A stretch of DNA of 64,000 nucleotides from Phycomyces nitens. Its lineage: Eukaryota > Mucoromycota > Mucoromycetes > Mucorales > Phycomycetaceae. Shown in pieces: positions 36,093 to 46,403 of the stretch. The DNA lies in NCBI GenBank assembly GCA_022702545.1, contig JAHRBC010000004.1, positions 2,232,001 through 2,296,000 of the forward strand. The letters are read 5' to 3'. A program made the position numbers and the translations under genes. The stretch's first letter is position 1. Every line of letters starts with the position of its first letter. Below the pieces are notes generated by a model, which was given only the letters and a program-made list of their open reading frames with translations, did not search any database and was not told where the DNA came from.

Positions 36093-36317
36093 TTCAAAGC
36101 ATGTCTGTGGTTTATCAGTTTCACCAGTGGTCTGGCTTGCTTTTTCTACAAAATACAAAAAAAAGCAAGATATTATTATTATTATAATAATTATTATTAT
36201 TTCAAGACAGCAATAATAATAATGATAGCTTAATGTATGTATATTTTTGGTGGGTCGGAAAAGAGGAATCTATACAAGTGTTCATATCTTTCTTTTAATA
36301 AAAACGCGGAAAATATA
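32546..36317. other. AT-rich gene-free region
   Basis: Nearly 3.8 kb without a supported gene. The longest ORF, 33728..34198 on the minus strand, is Phe/Ile/Tyr-rich, as expected by chance in AT-rich DNA, and lacks any family block. AAT/TTA microsatellites lie at about 36062-36092 and 36172-36200. Confidence 0.45.
36062..36092. repeat. (AAT)n microsatellite
   Basis: About ten perfect AAT triplets, followed 80 bp later by a TTA/ATA-rich stretch, just downstream of the PPR gene. Confidence 0.85.
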
Positions 36318-38348
36318 TTATGGATCATTGATTGAAAGGAGGTTTGGAGAGATTGAGAACTTGGTCATGACTTTGGAAGCAAGCTCTTTTTGCTCAAGTG
36401 GTATATCGGGCTCGTTTAGAAGCAAATTGTACCAGTGCCGGGAATCGTCTGTCCGGCCATCAATGGCACAAGAAACAAGAATGGCTTGAATTGGTGCTAC
36501 GAGGGAAGCAGCCATGTGTTTCTGTAGAACAGTCGAGAGGTATGTTTGTGCTTCAGTGATATTGCCGTGAAATAATCTAGTCTGCACAACAATTGCATGG
36601 GTGTGTGGACTTGCTTGGGACCCATGGTTGTGCAGCAAGCGCGCAACATCGTCCCATTGACCAGCACGGCCATAGCCTTCAACCATTGCATTGAGTGAGT
36701 CGGTAATGATCTCTGTTTTCTTTTGCCATATCTCCTCTGCCTTTTTAATTTGTTTTTGTCGCATATATACACGAAGCATGCTGTCGCGAGCCAATTCTAA
36801 AGGTACGCTGTCTGGTGAATTTTCAAATTTCTGGAAAATCTCCTCAGCTTCTGAAAGGTTGTTGAATCGAACATATTCTCGCATCAACACAGCATAACAC
36901 ATCTCAGGAACATCGCCCTTGTTCTCTGAATCATACACCTCTTGTGTGATGGACAGCATCTGCTTTGCTGACTCGAGATCGTTCCGTTCAGCATTAGCAG
37001 CTATTAAGGCACACATCACTTCGCTGCCCGGTTTGTGGTCTCTGGAAAGCATATCATAATAAAGCGTCATTGCTGACGGCACTTGCAACTTTTCAGAGAA
37101 CTTGATGATCAGGTTGTAGAAAATCGGCACCAAACAACGTTCAAACAGCTTTTGGTGTTTCCGCAAGTCCCAATACATCTGTTCGGCCTCATCAAGTATA
37201 TCTCTTGAGACATAATATTCATACAGCCTTTCTAACACATTTCTATCCATTCCTAGCCCCTCCTTTGCGCTGCTCATTGTTATCATGGCCTGCCATAATC
37301 GTCGTAGCATCTCTATCCGCAGTTCGGGGGTCTCGTCGCCTTTTAGGGGTGCATTAGAGTATCCCAGTAAAAAGTATCCATACACATTCGATCCTGCCAC
37401 CTTGCCATCCTCCATCATCCACTGAAAGATCCGTGTTGCTGACTCTAATTCTATTTTGCCAGACAGGTATCCCTCCATCAATATATCGTACATTGGTGAT
37501 GTCGGATCACACACCGTTCCATATTCTCGTCTCCGTGCAATACTCAAGAGTTCCTCTGCAAGTTCGCGTCTTTGGGCTACAACACAGCCCTTGATTGCCG
37601 TCGTCCACATGTCTTGATCAAACGGAATCCCGGCTGCCAGAGCCGTCCGTACCATAGGGTACAATGCATGATTATTTGTGGGTGCCATCATTTCCAAAAG
37701 CTTTTTGATTTTCCTGTGTGTATAGTTGTATCCACCGATTGCCTCGACAGCCATAAAACAATCGAACCAGTGTTTGATTCTTTTGAGTGTATTTCGTCTA
37801 TTGTCGCAATGGACCGAATAGCCTAGGAGGATCTGCATATATGTTCCAGACGTCGGCTGGATCCCTGCCTTGATCATCTCATTCACAATATCCTCTGCCG
37901 CTTTTTGATGTCGAAAATGTCGAAATTCCATGCAATGTGCCTTTATGAATCCATTGTAAACAACCACGCGCGGTTTGGTGCCTGTCTGAATAAGGTTCTT
38001 TAGGGCACGTTTGGCGGCCGAAAAGTCCTTGTTTTTTAAATGTTCCCATATTTCAACCTCAATGGCATTAATGCTGATTGTCGGGGGCGTCTTCTTCTTG
38101 GGTGTGCCTGATTTTTTGGGACCCGAGATAGATGGGGTCTTTGTGTCGCATGGCGGGTGCGTTTTTGTAATTGGTAGAGGGTTTTGTCGTAGAGGATGAG
38201 TTTGGAGGACTGCATTGGTGATGTTTCTATAGCCGAATTTCCCACTGTTCGGTGTCAGTACCAGGGTTGACGCGAGGTGTTGTTCGAGGACCCATCGATG
38301 ATGCTTCCAGATTTGGCGGTACAAATTAGTGCCATTAAATAAAGACAT
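36318..38348 (-). CDS. Pentatricopeptide repeat (PPR) protein, probably mitochondrial
   Basis: Single-exon ORF of 676 residues. The first 30 residues are basic and hydroxylated, with few acidic residues (MSLFNGTNLYRQIWKHHRW), consistent with a mitochondrial targeting sequence. From about residue 100 onward there are roughly ten degenerate 35-residue helical hairpin repeats with PPR signatures: VVYNGFIKAHC, PTSGTYMQILLGY, PMYDILMEGYLSGK, VPIFYNLIIKFSEK and DSLNAMVEGYGRAGQW. PPR proteins bind organellar RNA in a sequence-specific way and act in transcript stability, processing or translation; the exact target here is unknown. The gene lies head-to-head with PP2A-B, about 900 bp apart. A short upstream ORF overlaps its start. 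Confidence 0.9.
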   Translation of the reverse strand: MSLFNGTNLYRQIWKHHRWVLEQHLASTLVLTPNSGKFGYRNITNAVLQTHPLRQNPLPITKTHPPCDTKTPSISGPKKSGTPKKKTPPTISINAIEVEIWEHLKNKDFSAAKRALKNLIQTGTKPRVVVYNGFIKAHCMEFRHFRHQKAAEDIVNEMIKAGIQPTSGTYMQILLGYSVHCDNRRNTLKRIKHWFDCFMAVEAIGGYNYTHRKIKKLLEMMAPTNNHALYPMVRTALAAGIPFDQDMWTTAIKGCVVAQRRELAEELLSIARRREYGTVCDPTSPMYDILMEGYLSGKIELESATRIFQWMMEDGKVAGSNVYGYFLLGYSNAPLKGDETPELRIEMLRRLWQAMITMSSAKEGLGMDRNVLERLYEYYVSRDILDEAEQMYWDLRKHQKLFERCLVPIFYNLIIKFSEKLQVPSAMTLYYDMLSRDHKPGSEVMCALIAANAERNDLESAKQMLSITQEVYDSENKGDVPEMCYAVLMREYVRFNNLSEAEEIFQKFENSPDSVPLELARDSMLRVYMRQKQIKKAEEIWQKKTEIITDSLNAMVEGYGRAGQWDDVARLLHNHGSQASPHTHAIVVQTRLFHGNITEAQTYLSTVLQKHMAASLVAPIQAILVSCAIDGRTDDSRHWYNLLLNEPDIPLEQKELASKVMTKFSISPNLLSINDP

Positions 38349-39251
38349 TGGCGCCGTATGCGATCAAAAAGTAGGCGATTCCAAATCGTGTGGTGTCTAT
38401 CTACTGGGTTGTAGCGCAAACGATGGGCTGCGTCGTCTGTCAAAACTGGTGTCACCTCTTTTGTAGGGTGCCTTGGTGTCAAATTTTTATGAGACATCTA
38501 TTGGGGACTGACACTTCAGCGGCACTTGAAACTAATGTTGGTAAACAAGGGTGACGTAAATTGTGACTTTTTACTTTAATAATTGGTAAAGGTCTTGATT
38601 GACACTATAGAGAGGACTTGAATTGCAGTGCTGATTTGGGTAGGGTAGAGTGCTGCCTAGAGAGACATTTGCTGTAATCCATAATTGAATTGTGGTGAAT
38701 GTTGGTTTAAAGAAGCGTGTGGCATGAGAGACGATTGAAAACAGGCTTGAATAAGGAGAAGGCTTTCCTTTTTCCAAAGACAACCACGTAAAAGCGATTC
38801 CTAGCTCGTGTAACAGTATTCCTCGGGTTTAGCTCCGGCCATTGAACCCCAAGTAGTGTTGATTTTGCATTGATGGCTAGCAAGACATCTTCTTCTTTGT
38901 TTTTGGTTTTTCAGGCAGCAAGAAAAAAGACTGATTGGATCCCAAGTGTTTCAGGATATCCAACTGTCGTGAATAGATATGCACAATGCCAGTCTTGCTA
39001 CATCATCCTGAAAATCCAAAGGCGTCACTACTTCATTCTGTGTTTGAATCCCTTGGTTTGCACAGCCGCACGCACTTTACACATAGACAGAGACACTATG
39101 TGTATAGCTGGGTGTCCAAAAATTGCGCCTTTCTCTTTCTCTTTCTTTCTCCTTTTCCTTTTTTTTCCCTATTTTATTGCCCTTTCTCTCTCTATTTTTT
39201 TCTCTCTATTTTGCTCTCTCTCTTTAGATCCCATTAAGCCTCGACATTTAA
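38349..39251. promoter_or_regulatory. Shared upstream region of the PPR and PP2A-B genes
   Basis: About 900 bp between divergent start codons. The last part (39119-39224) is an almost pure pyrimidine tract ending in TTTAG, directly before the PP2A-B start. This could be a promoter CT-tract or the end of a 5'-leader intron. Minus-strand ORF 38497..38255 overlaps the PPR start in another frame. Confidence 0.5.
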
Positions 39252-41150
39252 ATGGCAGAAGAAAACAATTGGAAATTTGCACAATGCTTTGGCGACAAGG
39301 GCGAATCAGACGATGTCACTGAAGGTACGACAGAATATTGTCTTATTCTCTTGTCCTTGAAAGCAAGACCAAGAGAGAAACGCGACACACTCTAGTCAAC
39401 TACGTATATTTATAATAGCCAGCCTAGTCTCCAAGACCCTTCCTTCCTTCTCCTCCTCCCTTTTTTCTTTACAATTGTTCTTATTATTCTTTTGCTAGCC
39501 GACATCATTTCCGCCGTTGAATTCGACCAGACTGGCGACTACCTTGCAACTGGCGACAAGGGTGGACGTGTCGTTTTGTTTGAGCGTAATGAGAGCGTAT
39601 GTCTAGATCTTCTTTTTCTTTTTTTTAAAAAGAAAGCAGTTAAATCTGCTGAAATACACATACTCCCTATCAGCTGATCTGACCAACATGCATACTATCA
39701 GAAAAAAGGCTGTGAATACAGATTCCACACCGAGTTCCAATCCCATGAAGCAGAGTTTGACTACCTAAAGAGTCTGGAGATTGAAGAAAAGATCAACAAG
39801 ATCAAGTGGTGCAAACGCCAAAACTCGGCTCACTTTTTACTCTCCACAAATGGTAACAGCTGTTTTATAAGTTTGTCTTGAGATCTAATGGGACTAAACA
39901 GACAAGACCATTAAGCTCTGGAAGGTATTTGAAAAGTCCCTCAAGGTTGTGGCAGAGAACAATCTTGGTGATGGTCCTCAACCGGTTTCCAGCGGACTTC
40001 GGGTACCAAAATTGGCCCATCGAGACACAATTGTCGCTGCTGTGCCGAGAAAGGTCTATGCAAATGGTAAGACAAGCTTGTGTTTTGGAAAGAGGCCAAT
40101 TGAACTCAAACTCTACTTCTTTGTCAGCCCACGCATATCACATCAACTCTATTTCAATCAACTCTGACAGCGAGACCTACATTTCCGCAGACGATTTGCG
40201 GATCAATCTGTGGAACCTGGACATTTCGGACCAAAGCTTCAGTAAGCCCAATATATTGTTAAGAAGCATTATTGACTTGGCAACGTATAGACATTGTGGA
40301 CATTAAACCTGCAAATATGGAAGAATTGACCGAGGTTATCACGGCTGCCGAATTCCACCCATACCACTGCAATATGTTTATGTATAGTTCCAGCAAAGGA
40401 ACCATCAAGCTGAGTGACATGAGAGCCTCTGCTCTGTGCGATCAGCACGCCAAAGGTAATTCAGGCCAAATACCATAGGATCCTAAACCGGTTTTTGTTA
40501 GTATTTGAGGAGCCAGAAGATCCGTCTAGCCGATCATTCTTTTCAGAGATCATATCTTCTGTATCGGACGTTAAGTTTAGCCACGACGGCCGCTATATTC
40601 TCTCGAGAGACTATCTTACTCTAAAGATCTGGGATCTCAATATGGACAGAGAACCCGTCAAGACGATCAACATTCATGAACCACTTCGATCCAAACTGTG
40701 TGATCTGTATGAGAATGACTGTATCTTTGACAAGTTTGAATGTACCTTTAGTGGAGACGATAGGCAAGTTGCTTAATTGACTATATACACTCCTAACCCA
40801 ATGTTCCTTAGATCGGTCTTGACAGGCTCTTATAGCAACACCTTTCACCTGTACGATTGCGAGGGCAAGACTGACATTGCCCTTCAGGCTGACAAGAGTG
40901 CTTTCAAGGCAAAGCGTCTAGGCTCAGCAAAGAATAAGATGTCATTGGCCAGAGGACCAGGAAAGGGCAATGGCATGGGCAATGGAGATGCCATGGACTT
41001 TAACAAGAAGATTCTCCATGCATCGTGGCACCCACAAGAGAATACTATTGCTGTTGCCGCAACCAACAATCTGTTTATATTCACGTAAGTTGTCATTGAC
41101 ATGTGCTCAAGTGTCCTGAATTGTTTTGGTTTATTAGAGAGCAGCAGTAA
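39252..41150 (+). CDS. CDC55: Serine/threonine phosphatase 2A regulatory subunit B (PR55/Cdc55)
   Basis: Nine exons: 39252..39324, 39499..39596, 39702..39852, 39902..40066, 40128..40241, 40291..40455, 40502..40763, 40812..41084 and 41138..41150. The product is 437 residues, a normal PR55 length. This subunit forms a seven-bladed WD40 propeller that directs PP2A to substrates controlling mitosis and morphogenesis. Family blocks are [11 protein letters not shown] at the N-terminus, [87 protein letters not shown] and [15 protein letters not shown]. The seventh intron (40764..40811) has a GC donor. The last exon adds only EQQ after FIFT. If the last intron is kept, translation ends one codon earlier at the donor itself. 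The identity is secure. Confidence 0.96.
40764..40811 (+). other. GC-AG intron in the PP2A-B gene
   Basis: The donor is GATAG|GCAAGT and the acceptor CCTTAG|ATCGG, 48 nt in all. Only this splice gives [13 protein letters not shown], the PR55 consensus. A GT four bases later would put the next exon out of frame. Confidence 0.82.
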
Positions 41151-41667
41151 GTATAGTTTGACCAACTCCAAGGCAGAGACAACGTGTATAACAAATCCCA
41201 TACCTCATCTCATGTCTATAGGCTATAAACAATTTTATCTTTTTTTTATATATACATATAAACACACACACACACACATTTTACCTTGGCGTGCTTGGCT
41301 TCTTACCAATCTGATATCTTCATCATTGCCATTTTATTTTTCATATCGTCCCCTTGATGAAATCACTCTGGCTTCACTTAGTGTTTTGTACAGCTTAAAG
41401 TGTGTAGGGACCACAAATGCAATTGCTGGGGGGAATCTTGTACAAATTTAACACAATGGTCTCAATGCCATCCTGTCGAATGTCCAAGGCTTTAAGAGTG
41501 CACATATATTAAAAATACATATAAACGAGCTATGTGGCACTATTATAAAGAGCTTGAATCACATGCATTAAACTGGTTCGGATTTTTAAAGAAGTTCATA
41601 TTTTATTTTTTTTATTTTTTTATTTTTTTGGGTTATACTCATTCTTCATCCTTTCCATCTGATTCAT
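41151..41667. other. Spacer between PP2A-B and the helix-turn-helix ORF
   Basis: AT-rich sequence with a CA microsatellite near 41263-41278. ATTATAAAG near 41540 and a T-rich tract at 41600-41630 may be promoter elements of the following ORF. No gene is seen. Confidence 0.4.
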
Positions 41668-42069
41668 ATGGAACCTCATGACGAGAAAGCCAAAGATACA
41701 CACAGGGGAAATGAGCTTTCAGATTACCAGAGAGGCATGATTGTCGGCATGTCAAAGTACAATTCCAACATGAGTAGCATTGCAAGAGAACTTGGTCTTG
41801 GAGAAGCAACAGTTAGGGCAACAATCAATCGAGTAAAGAGAACCGGAACCGCACTCACCAAAAAACGATCCGGCAGACCACCTGTGCTATCTGACAAAAA
41901 CAAGCAGATCCTCAGTCGCATTGTTTTAAGTAACCAAAAGGCGTCTTTGAAAGACATTGCCATTGAACTCCAATCGGCTGTGTCTGTATCAGTAAGCCAC
42001 CGGATAGTTCATAAAACTATCAAGGAGCTTGGTCTTGACAATACACTAGAATTTGAAGCAGCCTCTTGA
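41668..42069 (+). CDS. Stand-alone bipartite helix-turn-helix protein, Tc1 transposase DNA-binding-domain type
   Basis: Intact single-exon ORF of 133 residues. It contains the two helix-turn-helix subdomains (PAI- and RED-like) that form the N-terminus of Tc1/mariner transposases. The first is LSDYQRGMIVGMSKYNSNMSSIARELGLGEATVRATINR. The linker contains RSGRPPVLSD, the typical GRP box. The second subdomain runs through KASLKDIAIELQ and SHRIVHKTIKELGLD. The ORF then ends; no DDE catalytic domain was found in any frame downstream. The intact frame contrasts with the badly decayed Tc1 copies elsewhere in the window. It could be a domesticated DNA-binding protein, a truncated element that still makes a repressor-like protein, or a young fragment. 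Expression is unknown. Confidence 0.7.
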   Translation: MEPHDEKAKDTHRGNELSDYQRGMIVGMSKYNSNMSSIARELGLGEATVRATINRVKRTGTALTKKRSGRPPVLSDKNKQILSRIVLSNQKASLKDIAIELQSAVSVSVSHRIVHKTIKELGLDNTLEFEAAS

Positions 42070-43064
42070 CTGAAATTATATATGGATCTATATAACTCGT
42101 TTGAACTGGGTAAGACCTTGTCCTGCAATGATATATCCCCCACAATAGAATATTCATTTTATGATGATATGATATGATATTCAGTTGCATGGCTTTATTC
42201 AAGTAATGACATTTATGGTTTGTGAGATAAAGTATACTAACGACAAAAGTATTGGTAGAGCTAGTCATTGTCTGTCTTGATCGCTTTGAATCAAGAATGG
42301 TATCTGTTGATAAAATCATAACACAATATGTTTTTTTTGGCATAGTCTAACCTGTAAGCACTAAACACTCGAGCTATCTTCTGTGATTATTATGAGCAAA
42401 AAAAAAAGATTTCTTCTTCTTCTTTCTGGGGGCATTCAAAGAATAACCTAATAAACTGAATATTGATTTTTTAAAGATGCTCATCAAAGATGTGTATGGT
42501 CAATTGGTCAATAAGAATTACAAATATCTCAAACATAGAGTCTGCCAATGATTTCAATATGATCTCTGTAGACCTCATTTTCTCTTTATAAATCAAAAAA
42601 AAAGTCCAAAGGAATTTATCTAGTGTGACATCTTGATCATCAAGGCCATTGATCAAAAGAAGAGATCTCTTGCAGACTATACTTTATATTCAAATTCATG
42701 GTAATTTAATGAGATACAGTTGGTCAATAAAACCATGTATACCCATGAAACAGTCAACCATAATCATCTATTCGTGTCTTGTTTTCAAAGGGTTTGATGA
42801 GATGTTTATATATATATATATGAATCATACCTCTTCATCAGAACATGCACATCTGTAATCGATTTATCAAAAAAGAAGATTGCCAATTATATGCGACAGA
42901 ATTATTACATTTACACGATCAGCTGTCAGGAATATCCAAGTTATCACAGTATATAGTTTGCAAAGCAATATAAAAAAGTATTCGCACAGACCTCTTTACT
43001 TCTTTGTGAGAATCTTTACTATTATACCTCAAAGCTCTATATCCAACCAAACTATTCCCCTCAA
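42070..43064. other. AT-rich spacer, no gene seen
   Basis: No transposase catalytic region or other gene follows the helix-turn-helix ORF. Short TA runs and small unsupported ORFs only. The 3' part should hold the MATH-BTB promoter. Confidence 0.45.
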
Positions 43065-44824
43065 ATGTCAATAATAGATATCGGTAAATGTTTTTTTTTG
43101 GTCAATAAATAAAAAAGTAAATAAATAAATAGACTTTTGATTGACAGGTCTTTAGATCAACCTATTGTTGGAGAGGTCCATTCGTTTCATTCTTTTCAAA
43201 TCTGGGAGATCTTTGATTGGAAAAATCTCGAAAATTACAATTCTTACTGTAGTCCAGAGTTTTCTGTTGCAGATCATCAGTGGTAAGGCTAAAAGGTTGA
43301 GAATAACCCGATTACCTAACTTCAGATCCATACCTGTCGAACTACGTGCCCAGGTGTATACTGGTAACAATAAAAGAAGCCAAACTATCCGTCTGCTAAT
43401 ATCATAATCTTGAACAATTTTTTATTAATGGTATGATGGGGGATTCTAGCTACGAAAAGGAGTTTTACCAAACAAGGCAAGCATAAAACTCGACCATAAA
43501 GTCCTAGAGGTAGAAAATAATATACTTTGCAACATCAAAAAAAATGCCATAGGATTTTGCTTCAATTTATCTGGTCTTGAAAGGAATACCATGCTTACCT
43601 TCCAAGCCTATTGAAGTCATTACAACAGTGGAATTCAAACTGCAAAACTCTAGCATATTTACCAAGAACAAACAAGAGATTTCCAGCAGTAAGTACAAGA
43701 ATATAAAGCCACAAATATATATATATATATATAAACTAAACAACACAAATAGGCTTTAATCACACCTACACAGACAGTAAGCCGTCTTGAATATGTCTTG
43801 CAGAGATATTTACATGTATTGTAGTCGACGCTCCCTTTGGATTTTATACCTTTTTCAATCTCTCCCCCACCAACCAGTATACTTTTAAAGACAATCTCTA
43901 TATTTCAATCGATATCAAGATCTGGAGAATTAACAGTTTTTATGGGTTCGCAGACTTTGTTATCCCTAGACACTTTGATAGTAGCAAGTCCTACGATTTC
44001 AATAAAAAGCCTGCTATGCGCGTTTCAGACGTTGACGTTACGCTCAGCACATGTATGAGTTTAATAAATTTTCATGATGTTATCATCAAAGTTACAAAAA
44101 GTGAGATACAGAGTATTGACTAGAAGAATGATATAGACATGTTTCTAATAGCCTTTGTATCGATTCTAATGCACCATGATAGATTACAACAGTCAATCCT
44201 TTCACAGGTTCTACGGTCACAAACTTACCCTGTCAGCCGCATCTGATTTCTTTGCTTCGCTGTTTAACGATGCCTTTGGGCCTAGTTCAAAAGGAGAAGT
44301 GACAATCTTCTCGGTAGATCCGTATATCTTTGGACGTCTGATATACTATATCTATGCAGACATAATCGAGATTAAGAGTATCGAGGATGCAAAGGAGCTG
44401 CTCTTGGCCGCAGACTACTTGCAATTACCAAAGGCTGTTTATGAAGCCGAAGTGTATCTTCAAAAGGAAGTAACTCCATTCAATATCTGGTCAAGTTGGG
44501 AGTGGGCAAGTAAGTTTATTGATTAAATACACTTGAGATATGTGTATCCACAGCCTATGTTCTTGGTACACTATTGACAATTGTTCTTTTGTGCTAGTTA
44601 AATGCGGGTTTGACAGAATGGCGAATTTTTACAAGGAATGTTTTTCGAGAAACTTTGAACTTCTCTTGTCACAGCCGGGTTTGGTACCAGCTAATTTTTT
44701 GGCTGTTTAGCAAGTTCTTTCTGTCGATAACATAAAGGTTTCAGAAGACAAGGCAAGATTCATCCAGACTTTAACAGGTTTGATAGGAAACTGTCTGCCA
44801 GAACAGCAACAATATGAATGTTAG
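43065..44824 (+). CDS. MATH and BTB/POZ domain protein
   Basis: Proposed exons: 43065..43083, 43156..43282, 43354..43363, 43450..43509, 43553..43688, 43825..44052, 44183..44509, 44598..44683 and 44711..44824, giving 368 residues. The MATH domain runs from HSFQIWEIFDW through SPEFSVADHQW, CILLRKG, IYLVLKGIP, VEFKLQN and NLYISIDIKIW. The BTB domain follows: DVTLSTYYN, FYGHKLTLSAASDFFASLF, FGRLIYYIYAD and ELLLAADYLQLPKAVY. A short BACK-like tail ends the protein. Such proteins are usually substrate adaptors for cullin-3 ubiquitin ligases. The third exon is only 10 nt, and the last intron is only 27 nt; without that splice the frame ends at TAG 44708-44710. Domains are clear, but these two splices are inferences. 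A nonsense mutation is the alternative for the second. Confidence 0.8.
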
Positions 44825-46403
44825 GAATCCTAGCAAGAAGTATTGCTATAGGTAGCAGTATCATTAATGTAGTTTTATCAAGGTATTAAAGGAACAAAAT
44901 GATTACAAGATTTTATAAATGCACTTGACTTGGTACTCCAAAAACTTGCACAACATATGGTCTGGTCTGTTGAAAGTATTCAAGTATTATTTAATGATTA
45001 TTTTGTACTTGTTCAAAGTTTTTTTTTTGAATAAAGATATTATTCAGGGGTAACTGAATGTTTACACGCATTAGAGATGATACTTTTTTATTGAAATGTA
45101 CTCAAATAATCTAGCAAGCTGGTGATTACAGATTCTAGCTAACGTTGTTCTTTATTCCTAATAATATTATTCAAGCTTTTTTTTTAGTTGCAGAATACTT
45201 GGACAGAATGTTTATCCAAAATTGTATACAAGATACTCTCACTGATTTATCAACTATTTTATTTCCCAAAAATAATAATATCATTTGACAAGATTGAAAA
45301 GAAAAAGACAATCTTGTTGAGATAGTAATGTTTGGTTTATCGATGGGATGAATAATCAAAATAGACTTTTTTTTTGTCTTGTCAAACAGTAACTAACTCT
45401 TGTGTGCCATGTTTTATACTTTGGTAATCTTGATTATAGATTGTGCAAACTCTATTGCCAGAAAAAACAGAAAGTCTGGATAGATAAGCGGTTATGGCAG
45501 GCTCTAAACGTCCTTGGAAAAAGCGTGCACATACATAAAAACACGAGTGAGAAGCTAATTGATAGATATTATCCAAAAAAAAAATCGAGTTGATTATGTA
45601 TTAATGTTCCTATTTAATATTGCTATAACAACTGGACCGACTTATTTCTCTTTCTTAATACAGAAACATGTGTATGTATATATTCTATTATAGATTCAAG
45701 AATAAATTGTACAAGGTACAAATCTGTTGGGGAATATTAAACAACGAATATTTCTAGTGTTTCTGGGCCATGTATTCATCTTGACATCAAGCTAGTACAA
45801 GAACACGATTCTAGGGATATCAGGGGAAAATAATAATAAAAAATAAAAATAAAGTCATCTCAGGGTTTGTACCTGATTCTGGGATATTGAATAAAATAAA
45901 TTAAGGGATACTACAAAATAATAGCTCCAAAGTCTATCCAAAGGCACTATTGAGTATCCTAAATATCTTGAAATTGCTCGAGGCTATTGATTTAAAAATA
46001 GTGATTTAGTCTTGATCTATTGCCCATTCTGAATGACTTGTCAGCCTTACAATGAATATAAAAAGGCTTATTACCGGGTTACTTTATATCTCATAAATAT
46101 GGTTCTCTATTGAGAGATCAATTGGATAGGAATGGCCAATGGAATTTTAAGGGTTTTTATTGGAAGAGCCTGTCAATAGGACGGGATCTTAATTCTAATG
46201 GAGATACAAACGATATTCATTTTGGCTTCTTGGGATGAGTTCAAGTCATCCAAAGAAAAAGACAGGAGGCTAACATCAGCAGCAGCAGCAGCAGCAGCAG
46301 AAAAAAGAAAAAATATATATAGTTACCATGCATTCTTATAGATCTATAAAATAAGAGTGCTCTTTATTCACCCTGCACACCACATCTCTTTTGCATCCTT
46401 GCC
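44825..46403. other. AT-rich spacer with CAG repeat before the P450
   Basis: No supported gene. The distal part is the P450 promoter, with a CAG microsatellite at 46277-46300 and an AT-rich TATATATA at about 46313-46320, roughly 85-90 bp before the start codon. Confidence 0.45.
46277..46300. repeat. (CAG)8 microsatellite in the P450 upstream region
   Basis: Eight perfect CAG triplets lie about 105-125 bp before the P450 start codon, just upstream of the TATA-like sequence. Confidence 0.9.
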
